Source: JANELJ01 sp024511395 | GTDB lineage: Bacteria > Pseudomonadota > Gammaproteobacteria > GRL18 | Direction: 5' to 3' | NCBI GenBank assembly: GCA_963681975.1 | Contig: OY820613.1 | Coordinates: 930,001 to 994,000, forward strand | DNA: 64,000 nucleotides | Shown: positions 1-9,248 of the stretch, piece by piece | Layout of the letters: every line of letters begins with the position of its first letter | How positions within the stretch are numbered: position 1 is the first letter of the stretch | The notes under the pieces: model-generated | Told to the model about the DNA's origin: nothing | What the model saw: only the letters and a program-made list of their open reading frames with translations | Databases searched by the model: none | Program-made: the position numbers and the translations under genes

Positions 1-45
1 CAATAAATCTCAGAATGAGTGCTCCACACGGATACAGGCTGATAT

Positions 46-1224
46 TTACTCCCAATTAAGTGAACCACCGGTCTGGTACTCTGTGACCCGTGTTTCAAAA
101 AAATTTTTCTCCTTGCGTAAATTGGCCTGCTCATCCAGCCAGTTCAGGCGGTTTTCGGCTCCCGGGAAGGGTTCCTTATGTTTTAACTGCCTGGCCCGGC
201 GGTTGGCTATAAAACGGAACTGCTCGATATGATCCTCTGCGTTATAACCGATAATAGGGTCGCGCAGAATATAATGTGCATAATCAATTTCTGCCGCTTC
301 GGCTTCTTCCCACATGCTCTTTATCTGTGCGGGATCAATCTGCACATTATTTTCAGCAATGATCTGATTCACCACTCGGATCCCGAAGGCACAGTGCAGG
401 ACTTCATCCCGCATAATATACTGTAGCTGCTCGGCGGTACCGGTCATCAGGCCGCGGCGCTGCAGGGCGAATATGGGACTGAAGCCATTATAAAACCAGC
501 AGCCTTCAAAAATACCGGCAAAAAAGGTATAGGACAACACAAAATTTTCCAGCTCGTCCTTATCCGTTAAATCTATATCGGCTCGTAATACCGAGTTAAT
601 TTTATTATTAGCCAGCTGAATTTTCTGGTTAATGGCCGGTACCACCCGGTAACGGTTATAGATTTCCCCCTGTTCCAGACCGATGGATTCAATGCAGTGC
701 TGGTAGGTCCAGGTGTGTAGTGCTTCTTCGTACACCTGACGGGCCTGATAAATCTGCAGTTCAGGAGCGGTCATTTTCTCCATGACCGCCAGGCCGACAT
801 TGCGCATGGCCAGAATATCTGAAGTGGTCAGATAAGACAGTACATTTTCATACACATGTTTTTCTTCTACGGTCATCCGGTGCTGATAATCATGCACATC
901 TTTGGACATATTGATATCCAGCGGTGTCCAGTGATTTTTATTGGCATTTAGAAAAAAATCCCAGGCCCAGGGGTATTTAAAGGGCGCCAGCTGATTAATG
1001 TCGGTCAGTCCATTAATGACCCGTTTATCATCTGCCCGTACTGGTTCCATAGTAGACTGTGGTGCAGTTTCTGTTTCAGGTGACTTTGTCTTACTGAGTT
1101 TATCTTTAAGGTCAAAGTGTTTCTGATGTTCCAGAATGTGCTCAGCATGAATGGCATTTTCAGTAGTTCTGGTTTTGTTGCTGGTATCGTTAAATGCGGC
1201 AAGTGGATCGTCCCAGTTAAGCAT
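46..1224 (-). CDS. nrdB: Class Ia ribonucleotide reductase, beta (R2) subunit
   Basis: This is the radical-generating subunit of aerobic ribonucleotide reductase, which with NrdA reduces ribonucleoside diphosphates to deoxyribonucleotides in the cytoplasm. The 392-residue protein carries the ferritin-like di-iron ligands D136, E167, H170, E240, E274 and H277. The radical tyrosine is present at Y174 in the pattern E-x2-H-x3-Y, so this is a tyrosyl-radical type and not the Phe-containing class Ic. The C-terminus (TGGSLNWE) is the flexible tail that docks on NrdA in this family. The first 80 or so residues are a charged, low-complexity extension. It lies 45 bp downstream of nrdA on the same strand and is probably co-transcribed with it, under the riboswitch and NrdR sites upstream of nrdA. 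It appears intact. Confidence 0.96.
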   Translation of the reverse strand: MLNWDDPLAAFNDTSNKTRTTENAIHAEHILEHQKHFDLKDKLSKTKSPETETAPQSTMEPVRADDKRVINGLTDINQLAPFKYPWAWDFFLNANKNHWTPLDINMSKDVHDYQHRMTVEEKHVYENVLSYLTTSDILAMRNVGLAVMEKMTAPELQIYQARQVYEEALHTWTYQHCIESIGLEQGEIYNRYRVVPAINQKIQLANNKINSVLRADIDLTDKDELENFVLSYTFFAGIFEGCWFYNGFSPIFALQRRGLMTGTAEQLQYIMRDEVLHCAFGIRVVNQIIAENNVQIDPAQIKSMWEEAEAAEIDYAHYILRDPIIGYNAEDHIEQFRFIANRRARQLKHKEPFPGAENRLNWLDEQANLRKEKNFFETRVTEYQTGGSLNWE

Positions 1225-1269
1225 AATGGTGTTCCTGTTTTATATTATTATTCAATTATGGGTAGTGTC

Positions 1270-4137
1270 TTATTGACAGGCCTCACAGTCGGGGTTCAGT
1301 ATGGAACAGACTTTAGGTGTGCTGTCCTGAACCTCAGCGGTATCAGACTGAAGCGAAGTTTTTTCCATATGTGTGGCTCCCATGGAACGCAGGTAATAGG
1401 TGGTTTTTAAGCTGCGTACCCAGGCCAGTTTATAGAGCTGATCCAGCTTTTTACCAGATGGTTCGGCCATATACAGGTTCAGACTCTGAGCTTGGTCAAT
1501 CCATTTCTGGCGGCGTGAGGCTGCTTCAATTAACCAGCGGGTATCAATTTCAAAGGCTGTGGCGTAAATGGACTTAAGCTCATCGGGAATACGCTCTATG
1601 GGCAGCAAGGAACCGTCATAATATTTTAAATCATTGGCCATCACTTCATCCCAGAGTTTTAACTCTTTAAGGTGATTGACCAGACAGGCGTTAACTACCG
1701 TAAATTCCCCGGATAAATTGGATTTAACATACAGGTTCTGATACGCCGGTTCTATGGACTGACTGACCCCACAAATATTAGAAATTGTGGCAGTGGGGGC
1801 AATAGCCAGACAGTTACTATTACGCATACCCTGCGCTTTAATAGTACTGCGCAGACCTTCCCAGTCCAGGGTGCTGCTGGTATCGTACTGAATATAGTTC
1901 TGCCGTTCTTCGGCCAGCTGCCGGGCAGAATCCAGCGGCAGTATGCCTTGGCTCCAGAGTGAACCTTCATAGGAGGCGTAGCGTCCCCGCTCTGCACTTA
2001 ACTGAGTGGAGGCCCTAATAGCAAAATAACTGACGGCTTCCATGGAACGGTCGGCAAATTCAACCGCCTGTTCACTGCCGTAGGCCATTTTCTGATAGTA
2101 TAGGGCATCCTGAAAACCCATAATGCCCAGTCCGACAGGACGATGATGCAGGTTGGAGTGCCGTGCCTGCGGGATAGAATAAAAATTATAATCAATGACA
2201 TTATCCAGCATACGCATGGCGGTGGTAATGGTCTTTTCCAGTTTCTGATGATCCAGACCATTCTCGGTCATATGCGCCAGCAGGTTCACTGAGCCTAGGT
2301 TACAGACCGCCACTTCATCGGCATTGGTATGCAGGGTAATTTCAGTACACAGATTGGAACTGTGGACAGTGCCCATATGCTGATTGGTATAACGTATATT
2401 GCAGGGATCCTTAAAGGCAATCCATGGGTGTCCGGTTTCAAACAGCATGCCCAGCATTTTACGCCACAGATCAATGGCTTTAACGGTTTTAAATAACTTT
2501 ATTTCTCCGAGAGCAGCTTTTTTTTCATAAGACAGATAGGTTTTTTCAAAGGTCTGACCATATTGTTCATGCAGTTCGGGTACTTCATCAGGCGAAAATA
2601 GCGTCCACTCCTGTTCCTCGGCCACCCGTTTCATAAACAGATCGGGTACCCAATTAGCGGTATTCATATCATGGGTGCGGCGCCGCTCATCGCCAGTGTT
2701 TTTACGCAGTTCCAGAAAATCCTCAATATCAATATGCCAGGTTTCCAGATAAGCACACATGGCGCCTTTGCGTTTGCCGCCCTGATTAACGGCCACTGCC
2801 GTATCATTAGCCACTTTAAGAAAGGGCACAACCCCCTGAGATTCTCCGTTAGTCCCCTTGATATGAGCACCCAGTCCACGAACCGGTGTCCAGTCATTAC
2901 CCAGACCACCGGCAAATTTGGATAATAAGGCATTGTCTTTTAAAGCGGAGTAAATGCCTTCCAGATCATCGGGTACAGTGGTCAGATAACAGGAAGATAA
3001 CTGCGGTCTTAAGGTAGCCGAATTAAACAGAGTCGGTGTTGAGCACATAAAGTCAAAGGATGACAGTAACTGATAAAATTCAATGGTGCGCTGTTCTCGG
3101 TCAATTTCGTTTATGGCTAGACCCATGGCTACACGCATAAAAAAGGCTTGGGGCATTTCCATACGAATTTTGTCGTGGTGCAGGAAGTAGCGGTCATAAA
3201 GCGTCTGCAGACCCAAGTAATCAAACTGGTGATCCCGTTCCGGCAAAATGGCCGCTGCCAGTTTCTCCAGATCAAAATGCAGTAATTTAGGATCAAGCAG
3301 CTCCAGTTCCACACCTTTTTTAATATAGCGTTTAAAATAATCAGCGTACTGCTCGGCCATTTCACTCTGGGTGGCTTCCTTCGGCTGCTGGTAAATGTCG
3401 CTCAGACATTCCCGGCGCAGGTTATCCAGCAGCAGACGGGCAGACAGGCGGGAATATTCCGGATCACGGTCAATCAGGCTGCGAGCATTAAGGATCAGGG
3501 CGCTGTATAAATCTACTTCCTGCATACCGTCATAAGCAGCATTCAGGGTGTCTTTAAGCACCTGGTGGATATCCACTTCCTTTAAGCCCTCGGCTGCTTC
3601 CTCAAGCACCTGCTGCAGACGTTGTTTATCCAGTGGTTTTTTATGTCCGGAGGCATCCACAATCTTGACAGGTTTTTTTTCCTGGTTTTCGGCCTGATCC
3701 TGACTCTGGCTGGAGGCACGTTTTTGTGCCTGTTGTTCACGGTAAAGAACATAGGCCCGGGCAATTTTATGCTGGCCGTTACGCATCAGAGCCAGTTCAA
3801 CCTGATCCTGAATATTTTCGATATGGACAGTGGAGTTTTCCGGTAAATGGCGGAACAGAGCTTCAACCACTTCTGTGGCCAGTTTATCCACAATATCATG
3901 TACCCGGCTGGAAGCGGCTGCTGTAACGCCTTCAACGGCCAGAAAAGCCTTGGTCAGTGCCACTATGATTTTACTGCGGTCAAAAGCGGTTAACTTGCCG
4001 TTGCGTCGAATGACCTGATGCTGGCTATAAGGGGAAGTCTGTTCGCTATGCTGGTGTTTTACCTGTTCAGCCTGGCTTAATAAAGTACCGGTTTCTACTG
4101 ACAGAGCGGTATCGGTGCTATTGCTTATATTGGACAT
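1270..4137 (-). CDS. nrdA: Class Ia ribonucleotide reductase, alpha (R1) catalytic subunit
   Basis: This is the catalytic subunit of the NrdAB reductase. I place the start at the ATG of MSNISNST (4135-4137), which follows a GAGGAAA ribosome binding site. An in-frame ATG 35 codons upstream falls inside the cobalamin riboswitch and is unlikely to be used. The protein is about 955 residues. It begins with an ATP-cone (about residues 40-130) and a second ATP-cone-like segment (about 155-245), then the ten-stranded barrel with cysteines in LSSCYL, NLCTEI (thiyl-radical site) and CNLGSVNL. The C-terminal CEACQ supplies the redox-shuttle Cys pair. nrdB follows 45 bp downstream. Expression is probably controlled by B12 through the riboswitch and by NrdR. 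Confidence 0.96.
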   Translation of the reverse strand: MSNISNSTDTALSVETGTLLSQAEQVKHQHSEQTSPYSQHQVIRRNGKLTAFDRSKIIVALTKAFLAVEGVTAAASSRVHDIVDKLATEVVEALFRHLPENSTVHIENIQDQVELALMRNGQHKIARAYVLYREQQAQKRASSQSQDQAENQEKKPVKIVDASGHKKPLDKQRLQQVLEEAAEGLKEVDIHQVLKDTLNAAYDGMQEVDLYSALILNARSLIDRDPEYSRLSARLLLDNLRRECLSDIYQQPKEATQSEMAEQYADYFKRYIKKGVELELLDPKLLHFDLEKLAAAILPERDHQFDYLGLQTLYDRYFLHHDKIRMEMPQAFFMRVAMGLAINEIDREQRTIEFYQLLSSFDFMCSTPTLFNSATLRPQLSSCYLTTVPDDLEGIYSALKDNALLSKFAGGLGNDWTPVRGLGAHIKGTNGESQGVVPFLKVANDTAVAVNQGGKRKGAMCAYLETWHIDIEDFLELRKNTGDERRRTHDMNTANWVPDLFMKRVAEEQEWTLFSPDEVPELHEQYGQTFEKTYLSYEKKAALGEIKLFKTVKAIDLWRKMLGMLFETGHPWIAFKDPCNIRYTNQHMGTVHSSNLCTEITLHTNADEVAVCNLGSVNLLAHMTENGLDHQKLEKTITTAMRMLDNVIDYNFYSIPQARHSNLHHRPVGLGIMGFQDALYYQKMAYGSEQAVEFADRSMEAVSYFAIRASTQLSAERGRYASYEGSLWSQGILPLDSARQLAEERQNYIQYDTSSTLDWEGLRSTIKAQGMRNSNCLAIAPTATISNICGVSQSIEPAYQNLYVKSNLSGEFTVVNACLVNHLKELKLWDEVMANDLKYYDGSLLPIERIPDELKSIYATAFEIDTRWLIEAASRRQKWIDQAQSLNLYMAEPSGKKLDQLYKLAWVRSLKTTYYLRSMGATHMEKTSLQSDTAEVQDSTPKVCSILNPDCEACQ

Positions 4138-4143
4138 AGTTTT

Positions 4144-4178
4144 CCTCTGGTGTCTTAACTCACGTAAGCGGCCAGAGG
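4144..4178 (-). promoter_or_regulatory. Hairpin masking the nrdA ribosome binding site
   Basis: On the minus strand CCTCTGG (4172-4178) can pair with CCAGAGG (4144-4150), which contains the nrdA Shine-Dalgarno sequence; the loop is 21 nt. It lies directly between the cobalamin aptamer and the start codon, so it is the likely expression platform. With B12 bound the ribosome binding site would be sequestered. Pairing is seen in the sequence; the switching is inferred. Confidence 0.6.
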
Positions 4179-4248
4179 GAGAAGGGGAACTGCAGAAGGT
4201 CTTCTCACCCTGGGCCTTTACGCGAGACCCGGGTTGATACATATTTGA

Positions 4249-4345
4249 GGCAGGTAACCGGACTTAAAAGCCGTTTCAGTATGAAAAAGCTTTATTACCG
4301 TTGCGCGACAGTTCCTGATTTGCACCGGATTTCCCTGCGGACACT
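4249..4345 (-). ncRNA. Cobalamin (B12) riboswitch aptamer upstream of nrdA
   Basis: Read on the minus strand this leader has the conserved landmarks of the cobalamin aptamer in order: CAGGGAA, then GGTGCAAATC, then GAACTGTCGCGCAACGGTAA (the B12-box), a variable stem, and finally AGTCCGGTTACCTGCC. Spacing and order match the family well. It sits about 110 nt before the nrdA start codon, between the probable promoter with NrdR boxes and the site-masking hairpin. Known members usually lower expression when adenosylcobalamin is abundant. Control of a B12-independent class Ia reductase by this RNA is known in Streptomyces and is what I infer here. Confidence 0.9.
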
Positions 4346-4392
4346 ACTGTATAATATAAGTATTATAATATTATGAAGTCTATATGTAGTGC
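4346..4392 (-). promoter_or_regulatory. Probable pair of NrdR boxes at the nrdAB promoter
   Basis: The 16-mer at 4377-4392 matches the palindromic NrdR-box consensus (ACACTATATATAGTGT type) at 12 of 16 positions. A weaker 16-mer at 4346-4361 lies exactly 31 bp away, centre to centre, which is the usual spacing for NrdR pairs. The AT-rich DNA between them holds -10-like sequences reading toward nrdA. NrdR itself is not in the window. Confidence 0.5.
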
Positions 4393-4500
4393 GTTTTTTT
4401 TGTTGAGATACAAGATAATGTATTTTTTTATGAATGGCAAGTTTTTATGGCATGATTAAAAAAACAGGCTTATTAAAAACAGAGACAGGTAGTCCAGTAA

Positions 4501-5460
4501 TTATTTGTTCTTTAAGTTTTCAAGAATAGCCTGCAGGGGGATCAGTTCAACCAGTGCCCGGAACAGAATATTATTATTGTGTATAAGCCCGTAACACTCA
4601 TACATCTGGCTTTGATTTTCAGAGTCGGGTTTGCTATCTGAACGAGTCAGATGAATTAAAATATGTAGGCGGTCATTGCTTTTCAACTGAGCCAAGACAG
4701 TACGATTAACACTGATTTTATGTGAGCCATAAACCATGGGAGAACGTTCAAAATCCAGCTTTTTCAGAAGAAACTTTTCCAGCAAGGCGCAGGAGATAAA
4801 CGCACAGGGAAATATTTCCGGAAACTGGTAGCGGTTCCTCAGTTCATCAAAAAACATCCGCTGATCGACTTTTGAACCGCATAAAAAATTTTTGGCATTA
4901 CTGACATTCATAAATTTTCTTTTCAGAAAAAATATTTTGTCCTGTCCATTTAAAACAATGTCTAAAATATCCCTATCCGATTGATGACTAAGTTGTTCTG
5001 GAAAACTATCAGGATTAGTTTCAGGCAGAAACAGAGGCTGTGCCGTTTCTTTTTTAAAGCCGATTAATGCCAGTTGATTGTCTGCTTTTACACTGACACG
5101 GTTGCTTAGAAAAGGTGTTTCACCGTCTTTAGAGGTCTGAGTATTGCGGATATTAATACTGATATTCTGAGCCGGTTTAATGGCATTGGCAAAATTAAAC
5201 TGGTAATTACTAAACTGGAGCTGTTGTTTCTGTATAAACTCAAGTTCATTATGAATTTGTCTGTGTTGCAGAATCGGGTTTTCAATTAAAGATTCAATCT
5301 GAAAACCCAGTGCAATAGGGCCGTGAAACGGGTTCTGCTGAATTCTTGACCATTGCTGGCTGTCGTGAAACAGGTTAAAGTCATCAGTGGCATTATGTGC
5401 CACATCAATATGGATCTGATTAAACTGTAATATGCTGGTTTGATTTACTACAGAATCCAT
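4501..5460 (-). CDS. Hotdog-fold (MaoC-like) hypothetical protein
   Basis: This is a 319-residue protein of unknown specific function. Residues about 22-60 (ATDDFNLFHDSQ followed by GPIALGFQIESLI) resemble the hydratase motif of MaoC-type hotdog enzymes, which reads roughly D-x-N-x-x-H-x-D with a later GPIAHG. The usual second His-rich residue is replaced (PIALG instead of PIAHG), so catalysis is uncertain. No signal peptide or membrane segment is evident. It stands alone on the minus strand between nrdA and trkH, with gaps over 100 bp on both sides. It could bind or act on acyl-thioesters, but this rests only on the N-terminal similarity. Confidence 0.5.
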   Translation of the reverse strand: MDSVVNQTSILQFNQIHIDVAHNATDDFNLFHDSQQWSRIQQNPFHGPIALGFQIESLIENPILQHRQIHNELEFIQKQQLQFSNYQFNFANAIKPAQNISINIRNTQTSKDGETPFLSNRVSVKADNQLALIGFKKETAQPLFLPETNPDSFPEQLSHQSDRDILDIVLNGQDKIFFLKRKFMNVSNAKNFLCGSKVDQRMFFDELRNRYQFPEIFPCAFISCALLEKFLLKKLDFERSPMVYGSHKISVNRTVLAQLKSNDRLHILIHLTRSDSKPDSENQSQMYECYGLIHNNNILFRALVELIPLQAILENLKNK

Positions 5461-5586
5461 AGAAATCCTTTAGGTGGTTTCTGTTTAGTTTAGAAGTCAG
5501 GACTTTTTATTACAAGTGATATGAAAAGCCTTTCCTGTTTTAAATGATGTCAGCGCTATTGGTTTATATCTGGATAAAGAAATAAT

Positions 5587-7053
5587 CTATTGTTTCCAGA
5601 ATTCCGGCGTCAGCAATACCAGAACAGTAAATACTTCCAGTCTGCCCAGCAGCATGGCAATCATGGCAATGACCTTACCGGGATCACTGACACTGGCAAA
5701 GGTGGTGGTAACATCACCCAGACCTGGGCCGAGGTTGTTCATACTGGTGGTAATGGCTGAAAAAGCGGTAACCTGATCCAGTCCAGTCTGCATCATCAGC
5801 AGCATCAGGATCACAAAGGTGGCGACATACATGGCCATAAATCCCCATACGGCTTCTACGGTCCGTTCATCCAGCAACTGACGTCCGACTCTGATGGGGT
5901 ATTGGGCGTGTGGGTGGATCAGACGCCGGATTTCCCGAATACCCTGCTGAAAAATTGCATTCATACGTATGACTTTCATTCCACCGGCAGTGGAACCGCC
6001 ACAGCCACCTACAAAGCTGATAAAAATAAGCAGTACCGGCAGAGCACCGGGCCATTGGGAAAAATCAGCTGTGCCGAAACCGGTACTGGTGACAATACTG
6101 ACTACTTCAAAACAGGCATTTTCAAAACTGGCTGAAACGGAATGATAGGTTCCCTGCAGATACAGTAACAGACTGGAGAAAACAACCACGGCAAGAACAA
6201 ACAGCAGAAAGCTGCGCACTTCAATATCTTCCCAATAAGACTTAATTCCACCCCGGTGCAGAGCCAGGTAATGAATACTGAAATTAATACCGCCGAGCAG
6301 CATAAAAATAATAGCAATACTTTCTATAAGAGGGCTGTGGAAATAACCCAGGCTGGCATCATGAGTGGAAAATCCACCGGTAGAAATGGTAGAAAGACTG
6401 TGTGAAACTGCATCAAAAGGGGACATTCCGGCCAGCCAGTAGGCCAGGGTGTTGAGCAGGGTAATAACGACATAGATGCCCCATAAGGAACGGGCGGTTT
6501 TAGACAGTCGCGGGGTAATTTTCTGCTCCTTAAACGGACCAGGTGCCTCAGCCTTGTATAACTGCATACCACCAATACCAATCATGGGCAGAATGGCAAT
6601 GGCCAGAACCACCATACCCATGCCGCCAAACCACTGTAATTGCTGACGATAAAATAAAATGGATTTTGGCAGACTTTCCAGATGGGTAATAACGGTTGAA
6701 CCTGTGGTGGTAAAGGCTGAAATGGATTCAAATATGGCATCGGTATAGGAGAGATGTGCTCCGAGAATGAGCGGCCAGGAAGCCAGCAAACTGATCCAGG
6801 TCCAGAAAATGGTGACGACCAGGAAACCGTCACGGACGGTCAGGTCGATGGCTTTATTGCGTATGCTGTACCACAGCAGACTGCCGGGAATAAACATTAA
6901 CAGGAAGGCATTAAAGAAATGAATGGCCTCATGATCGTCATACCACAGAGAAACCAGAATAGGAAAAATAAGGGACAGACTAAAACCCATAGAGAAAAAA
7001 CCAATAATTCTGGAGATAGTGAAAATGCGTTTTTTTAATCGTCCTGAAATCAT
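5587..7053 (-). CDS. trkH: Trk-type potassium uptake membrane protein TrkH
   Basis: This is the ion-conducting inner-membrane subunit of the Trk K+ uptake system. The protein is strongly hydrophobic and has the four P-loop filter segments: AFTTTGSTV, STISTGGFST, VTSTGFGTAD and TTSMNNLGPG. From the ATG at 7051-7053 (MISGRLKK) the length is 488 residues, close to E. coli TrkH (483). An upstream in-frame start at 7128 would add 25 residues with no family counterpart, so I prefer 7053, though neither start has a strong ribosome binding site. The regulatory partner TrkA is not in the window. It is divergent from the SulP gene, with about 360 bp of AT-rich DNA between them. Confidence 0.92.
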   Translation of the reverse strand: MISGRLKKRIFTISRIIGFFSMGFSLSLIFPILVSLWYDDHEAIHFFNAFLLMFIPGSLLWYSIRNKAIDLTVRDGFLVVTIFWTWISLLASWPLILGAHLSYTDAIFESISAFTTTGSTVITHLESLPKSILFYRQQLQWFGGMGMVVLAIAILPMIGIGGMQLYKAEAPGPFKEQKITPRLSKTARSLWGIYVVITLLNTLAYWLAGMSPFDAVSHSLSTISTGGFSTHDASLGYFHSPLIESIAIIFMLLGGINFSIHYLALHRGGIKSYWEDIEVRSFLLFVLAVVVFSSLLLYLQGTYHSVSASFENACFEVVSIVTSTGFGTADFSQWPGALPVLLIFISFVGGCGGSTAGGMKVIRMNAIFQQGIREIRRLIHPHAQYPIRVGRQLLDERTVEAVWGFMAMYVATFVILMLLMMQTGLDQVTAFSAITTSMNNLGPGLGDVTTTFASVSDPGKVIAMIAMLLGRLEVFTVLVLLTPEFWKQ

Positions 7054-7413
7054 GGTATGGATAGTCTGTTGTCTGAAGTTATATGACAGGTTAAGAAGTA
7101 TAGTAGAAGTGTAAACATTAATAAGCAATTTAGATCAAGAAATTTATAAATTATCAAGTAGCAATCCGGTCTGTTTCAGAAAGCAATAGTACAGAATAAT
7201 TATCATATAAAAGAATATTAGAACTTGCTTTATTAGCATAATAAAAGGATAATATTCAGGTAAAATTTTATTCAAATTTCCATATTTCTTTATGGAATCC
7301 CGCTATTTAGCCTTCTAGTTATAATAAAGCTTAATAAAAGCTCGATAATAGCTGCGGCGTTATTTTCACGGCAAAACCACTGTTTTGTGCTTATTTGTAT
7401 ATAGGTTCTGTAA

Positions 7414-9141
7414 ATGAATTTAGAGAAAATTTTTCCTTTTCTAATCTGGTTTAAAATGGTCAATAAAGAGACCATTAAAGCCGATATCATTGCCGGTTTA
7501 ACCGGTGCCGTTATTGTACTACCGCAGGGTGTAGCCTTTGCGACCATTGCGGGCTTACCTCCGGAATACGGTTTATATACCGCCATGGTGACACCCATTA
7601 TTGCGGCACTTTTCGGTTCGTCCTATCATCTGGTATCCGGGCCGACAACGGCCATTTCCATCGTGGTTTTTTCTGCTGTTAGTAATTACGCCACTCCGGG
7701 AACACCGGAGTTTATTAATATGGCCTTAACCTTAACCTTTCTGGCAGGTGTTTATCAGTTCGGTTTCGGTATAGCTCGTCTGGGTTCACTGGTTAACTTT
7801 GTTTCACATACCGTGGTGATTGGTTTTACCGCTGGGGCGGCTATCCTGATTGCTACCAGTCAGTTAAAACATATCACCGGTATTATAGTACCTAAGGGTG
7901 AGTCATTTGTGCATACCTGGATGGATCTGTTCACCGAATTTAACCAGATTAATCCGTACCTTTTACTGATTGCCCTAGCAACGCTGTTAACAGCCATGCT
8001 TGCCAAGAAATTTATGCCGAAAATGCCCAATCTGTTAATTGGTATGATTATAGGCAGTGTACTGGCACTGTACCTGAAAAACTTTACGGATATTAAACTG
8101 GTAGGAGAAATTCCAGCTCACCTACCGCCTTTGTCACATCCGGAATTTTCTTTTGAAACCATTAAACTGCTGGCTCCGCAGGCTTTTGCGGTGGCATTGC
8201 TGGGGTTAATTGAAGCGGTTTCCATCAGCCGGGCCGTTGCAACCAAGTCCAATCAGCGGATTGATTCCAATCAGGAGTTTATCGGACAGGGGCTATCTAA
8301 TATGACCGGCAGCTTTTTCTCCAGTTACGCCGGCTCCGGTTCCTTTACCCGCTCTGGAATTAACTATGAAGCGGGTGCAAAAACACCTATGTCCGCTATT
8401 TTTGCCGCCCTGTTTTTAATGGTTATTGTGCTGTTAATTGCACCGCTGACGGCGTATCTGCCCATTGCCGCCATGGGTGGGGTGATTCTGCTGGTTGCCT
8501 ATAATCTGATTGACTTCAAACAGATTAAACATACATTGTCATTCAGCAAGTCTGAGTCCAGTGTCTTAATAACGACCTTTCTGGCTACTTTGTTTTTGGA
8601 ACTGGAATTTGCTATTTATCTGGGCGTAATATTATCGTTAGTTCTATTTCTGGCCAAAACTTCTACGCCGCGTATTCCAACCCTATCCTTTGATGAGGGT
8701 CCGGATGCCCCCAAGCGTAAACTGATTAATATTAAGCAAAAGCCTGTTAAGCAGTGTCCACAGGTAAAAATAATCCGTATTGATATGTCTATTTATTTTG
8801 GCTCTGTTAATCATATCCAGAACCGCATTGCCAAGATTGTGGAAAATGAGCATATTTATCATATTCTGATTGTGGCAACCGGTATTAACTTTATTGACCT
8901 AGCCGGTGCAGAAGCGATGATTGCGGAAAATAACAGCCTGAAGCAGCATGGCGGCGGTCTGTATTTTGTGGGTTTAAAATCAAATGTGTATGAGTTTGCT
9001 GCCAAGTCCGGCTTTATAAAACATATTGGTAATACCCACTTTTTTGATTCCAAGCCTGCAGCTATTGCCCATATATACAAAAAACTGGATAAAGATATTT
9101 GCGCTAAATGTAATGCTTTAATCTTTAAGGAATGTCAGTAA
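7414..9141 (+). CDS. SulP-family anion permease with STAS domain
   Basis: This is an inner-membrane anion transporter of the SulP/SLC26 family, which move sulfate, bicarbonate or other anions. The 575-residue protein has a transport domain of many hydrophobic segments (about residues 15-415), including the N-terminal GLTGAVIVLPQGVAFATIAGLPPEYGLY-type region (residues 30-57). A cytoplasmic STAS domain follows (about 450-560; INFIDLAGAEAM). Substrate cannot be assigned from sequence; sulfate is the default label, and bicarbonate is possible. It is a single gene closed by a perfect hairpin terminator at 9182-9213. It appears intact. Confidence 0.9.
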   Translation: MNLEKIFPFLIWFKMVNKETIKADIIAGLTGAVIVLPQGVAFATIAGLPPEYGLYTAMVTPIIAALFGSSYHLVSGPTTAISIVVFSAVSNYATPGTPEFINMALTLTFLAGVYQFGFGIARLGSLVNFVSHTVVIGFTAGAAILIATSQLKHITGIIVPKGESFVHTWMDLFTEFNQINPYLLLIALATLLTAMLAKKFMPKMPNLLIGMIIGSVLALYLKNFTDIKLVGEIPAHLPPLSHPEFSFETIKLLAPQAFAVALLGLIEAVSISRAVATKSNQRIDSNQEFIGQGLSNMTGSFFSSYAGSGSFTRSGINYEAGAKTPMSAIFAALFLMVIVLLIAPLTAYLPIAAMGGVILLVAYNLIDFKQIKHTLSFSKSESSVLITTFLATLFLELEFAIYLGVILSLVLFLAKTSTPRIPTLSFDEGPDAPKRKLINIKQKPVKQCPQVKIIRIDMSIYFGSVNHIQNRIAKIVENEHIYHILIVATGINFIDLAGAEAMIAENNSLKQHGGGLYFVGLKSNVYEFAAKSGFIKHIGNTHFFDSKPAAIAHIYKKLDKDICAKCNALIFKECQ

Positions 9142-9181
9142 AGCCACGTGTGGTTTTAATTTAAAACATTACGCTGCATAT

Positions 9182-9213
9182 AAAAAAAGCACATTAATAA
9201 ATGTGCTTTTTTT
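9182..9213. terminator. Bidirectional intrinsic terminator
   Basis: A perfect 14-bp stem (9182-9195 with 9200-9213) with a 4-nt loop is flanked by an A-run and a T-run, so it can end transcription in both directions. It lies between the convergent SulP and phosphoethanolamine transferase genes. Confidence 0.9.
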
Positions 9214-9248
9214 ATGTCTGCCGGTTTTGTTCACATAGTATATTCCTT

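Noticed and set aside
4138..4242. Upstream in-frame start giving a 990-residue NrdA
   Set aside because: It falls inside the cobalamin riboswitch leader; the ATG at 4135-4137 has a good ribosome binding site and the right length.
5867..6055. Short reading frames opposite or inside trkH
   Set aside because: They are shadows of a clear membrane-protein gene with no family match of their own.
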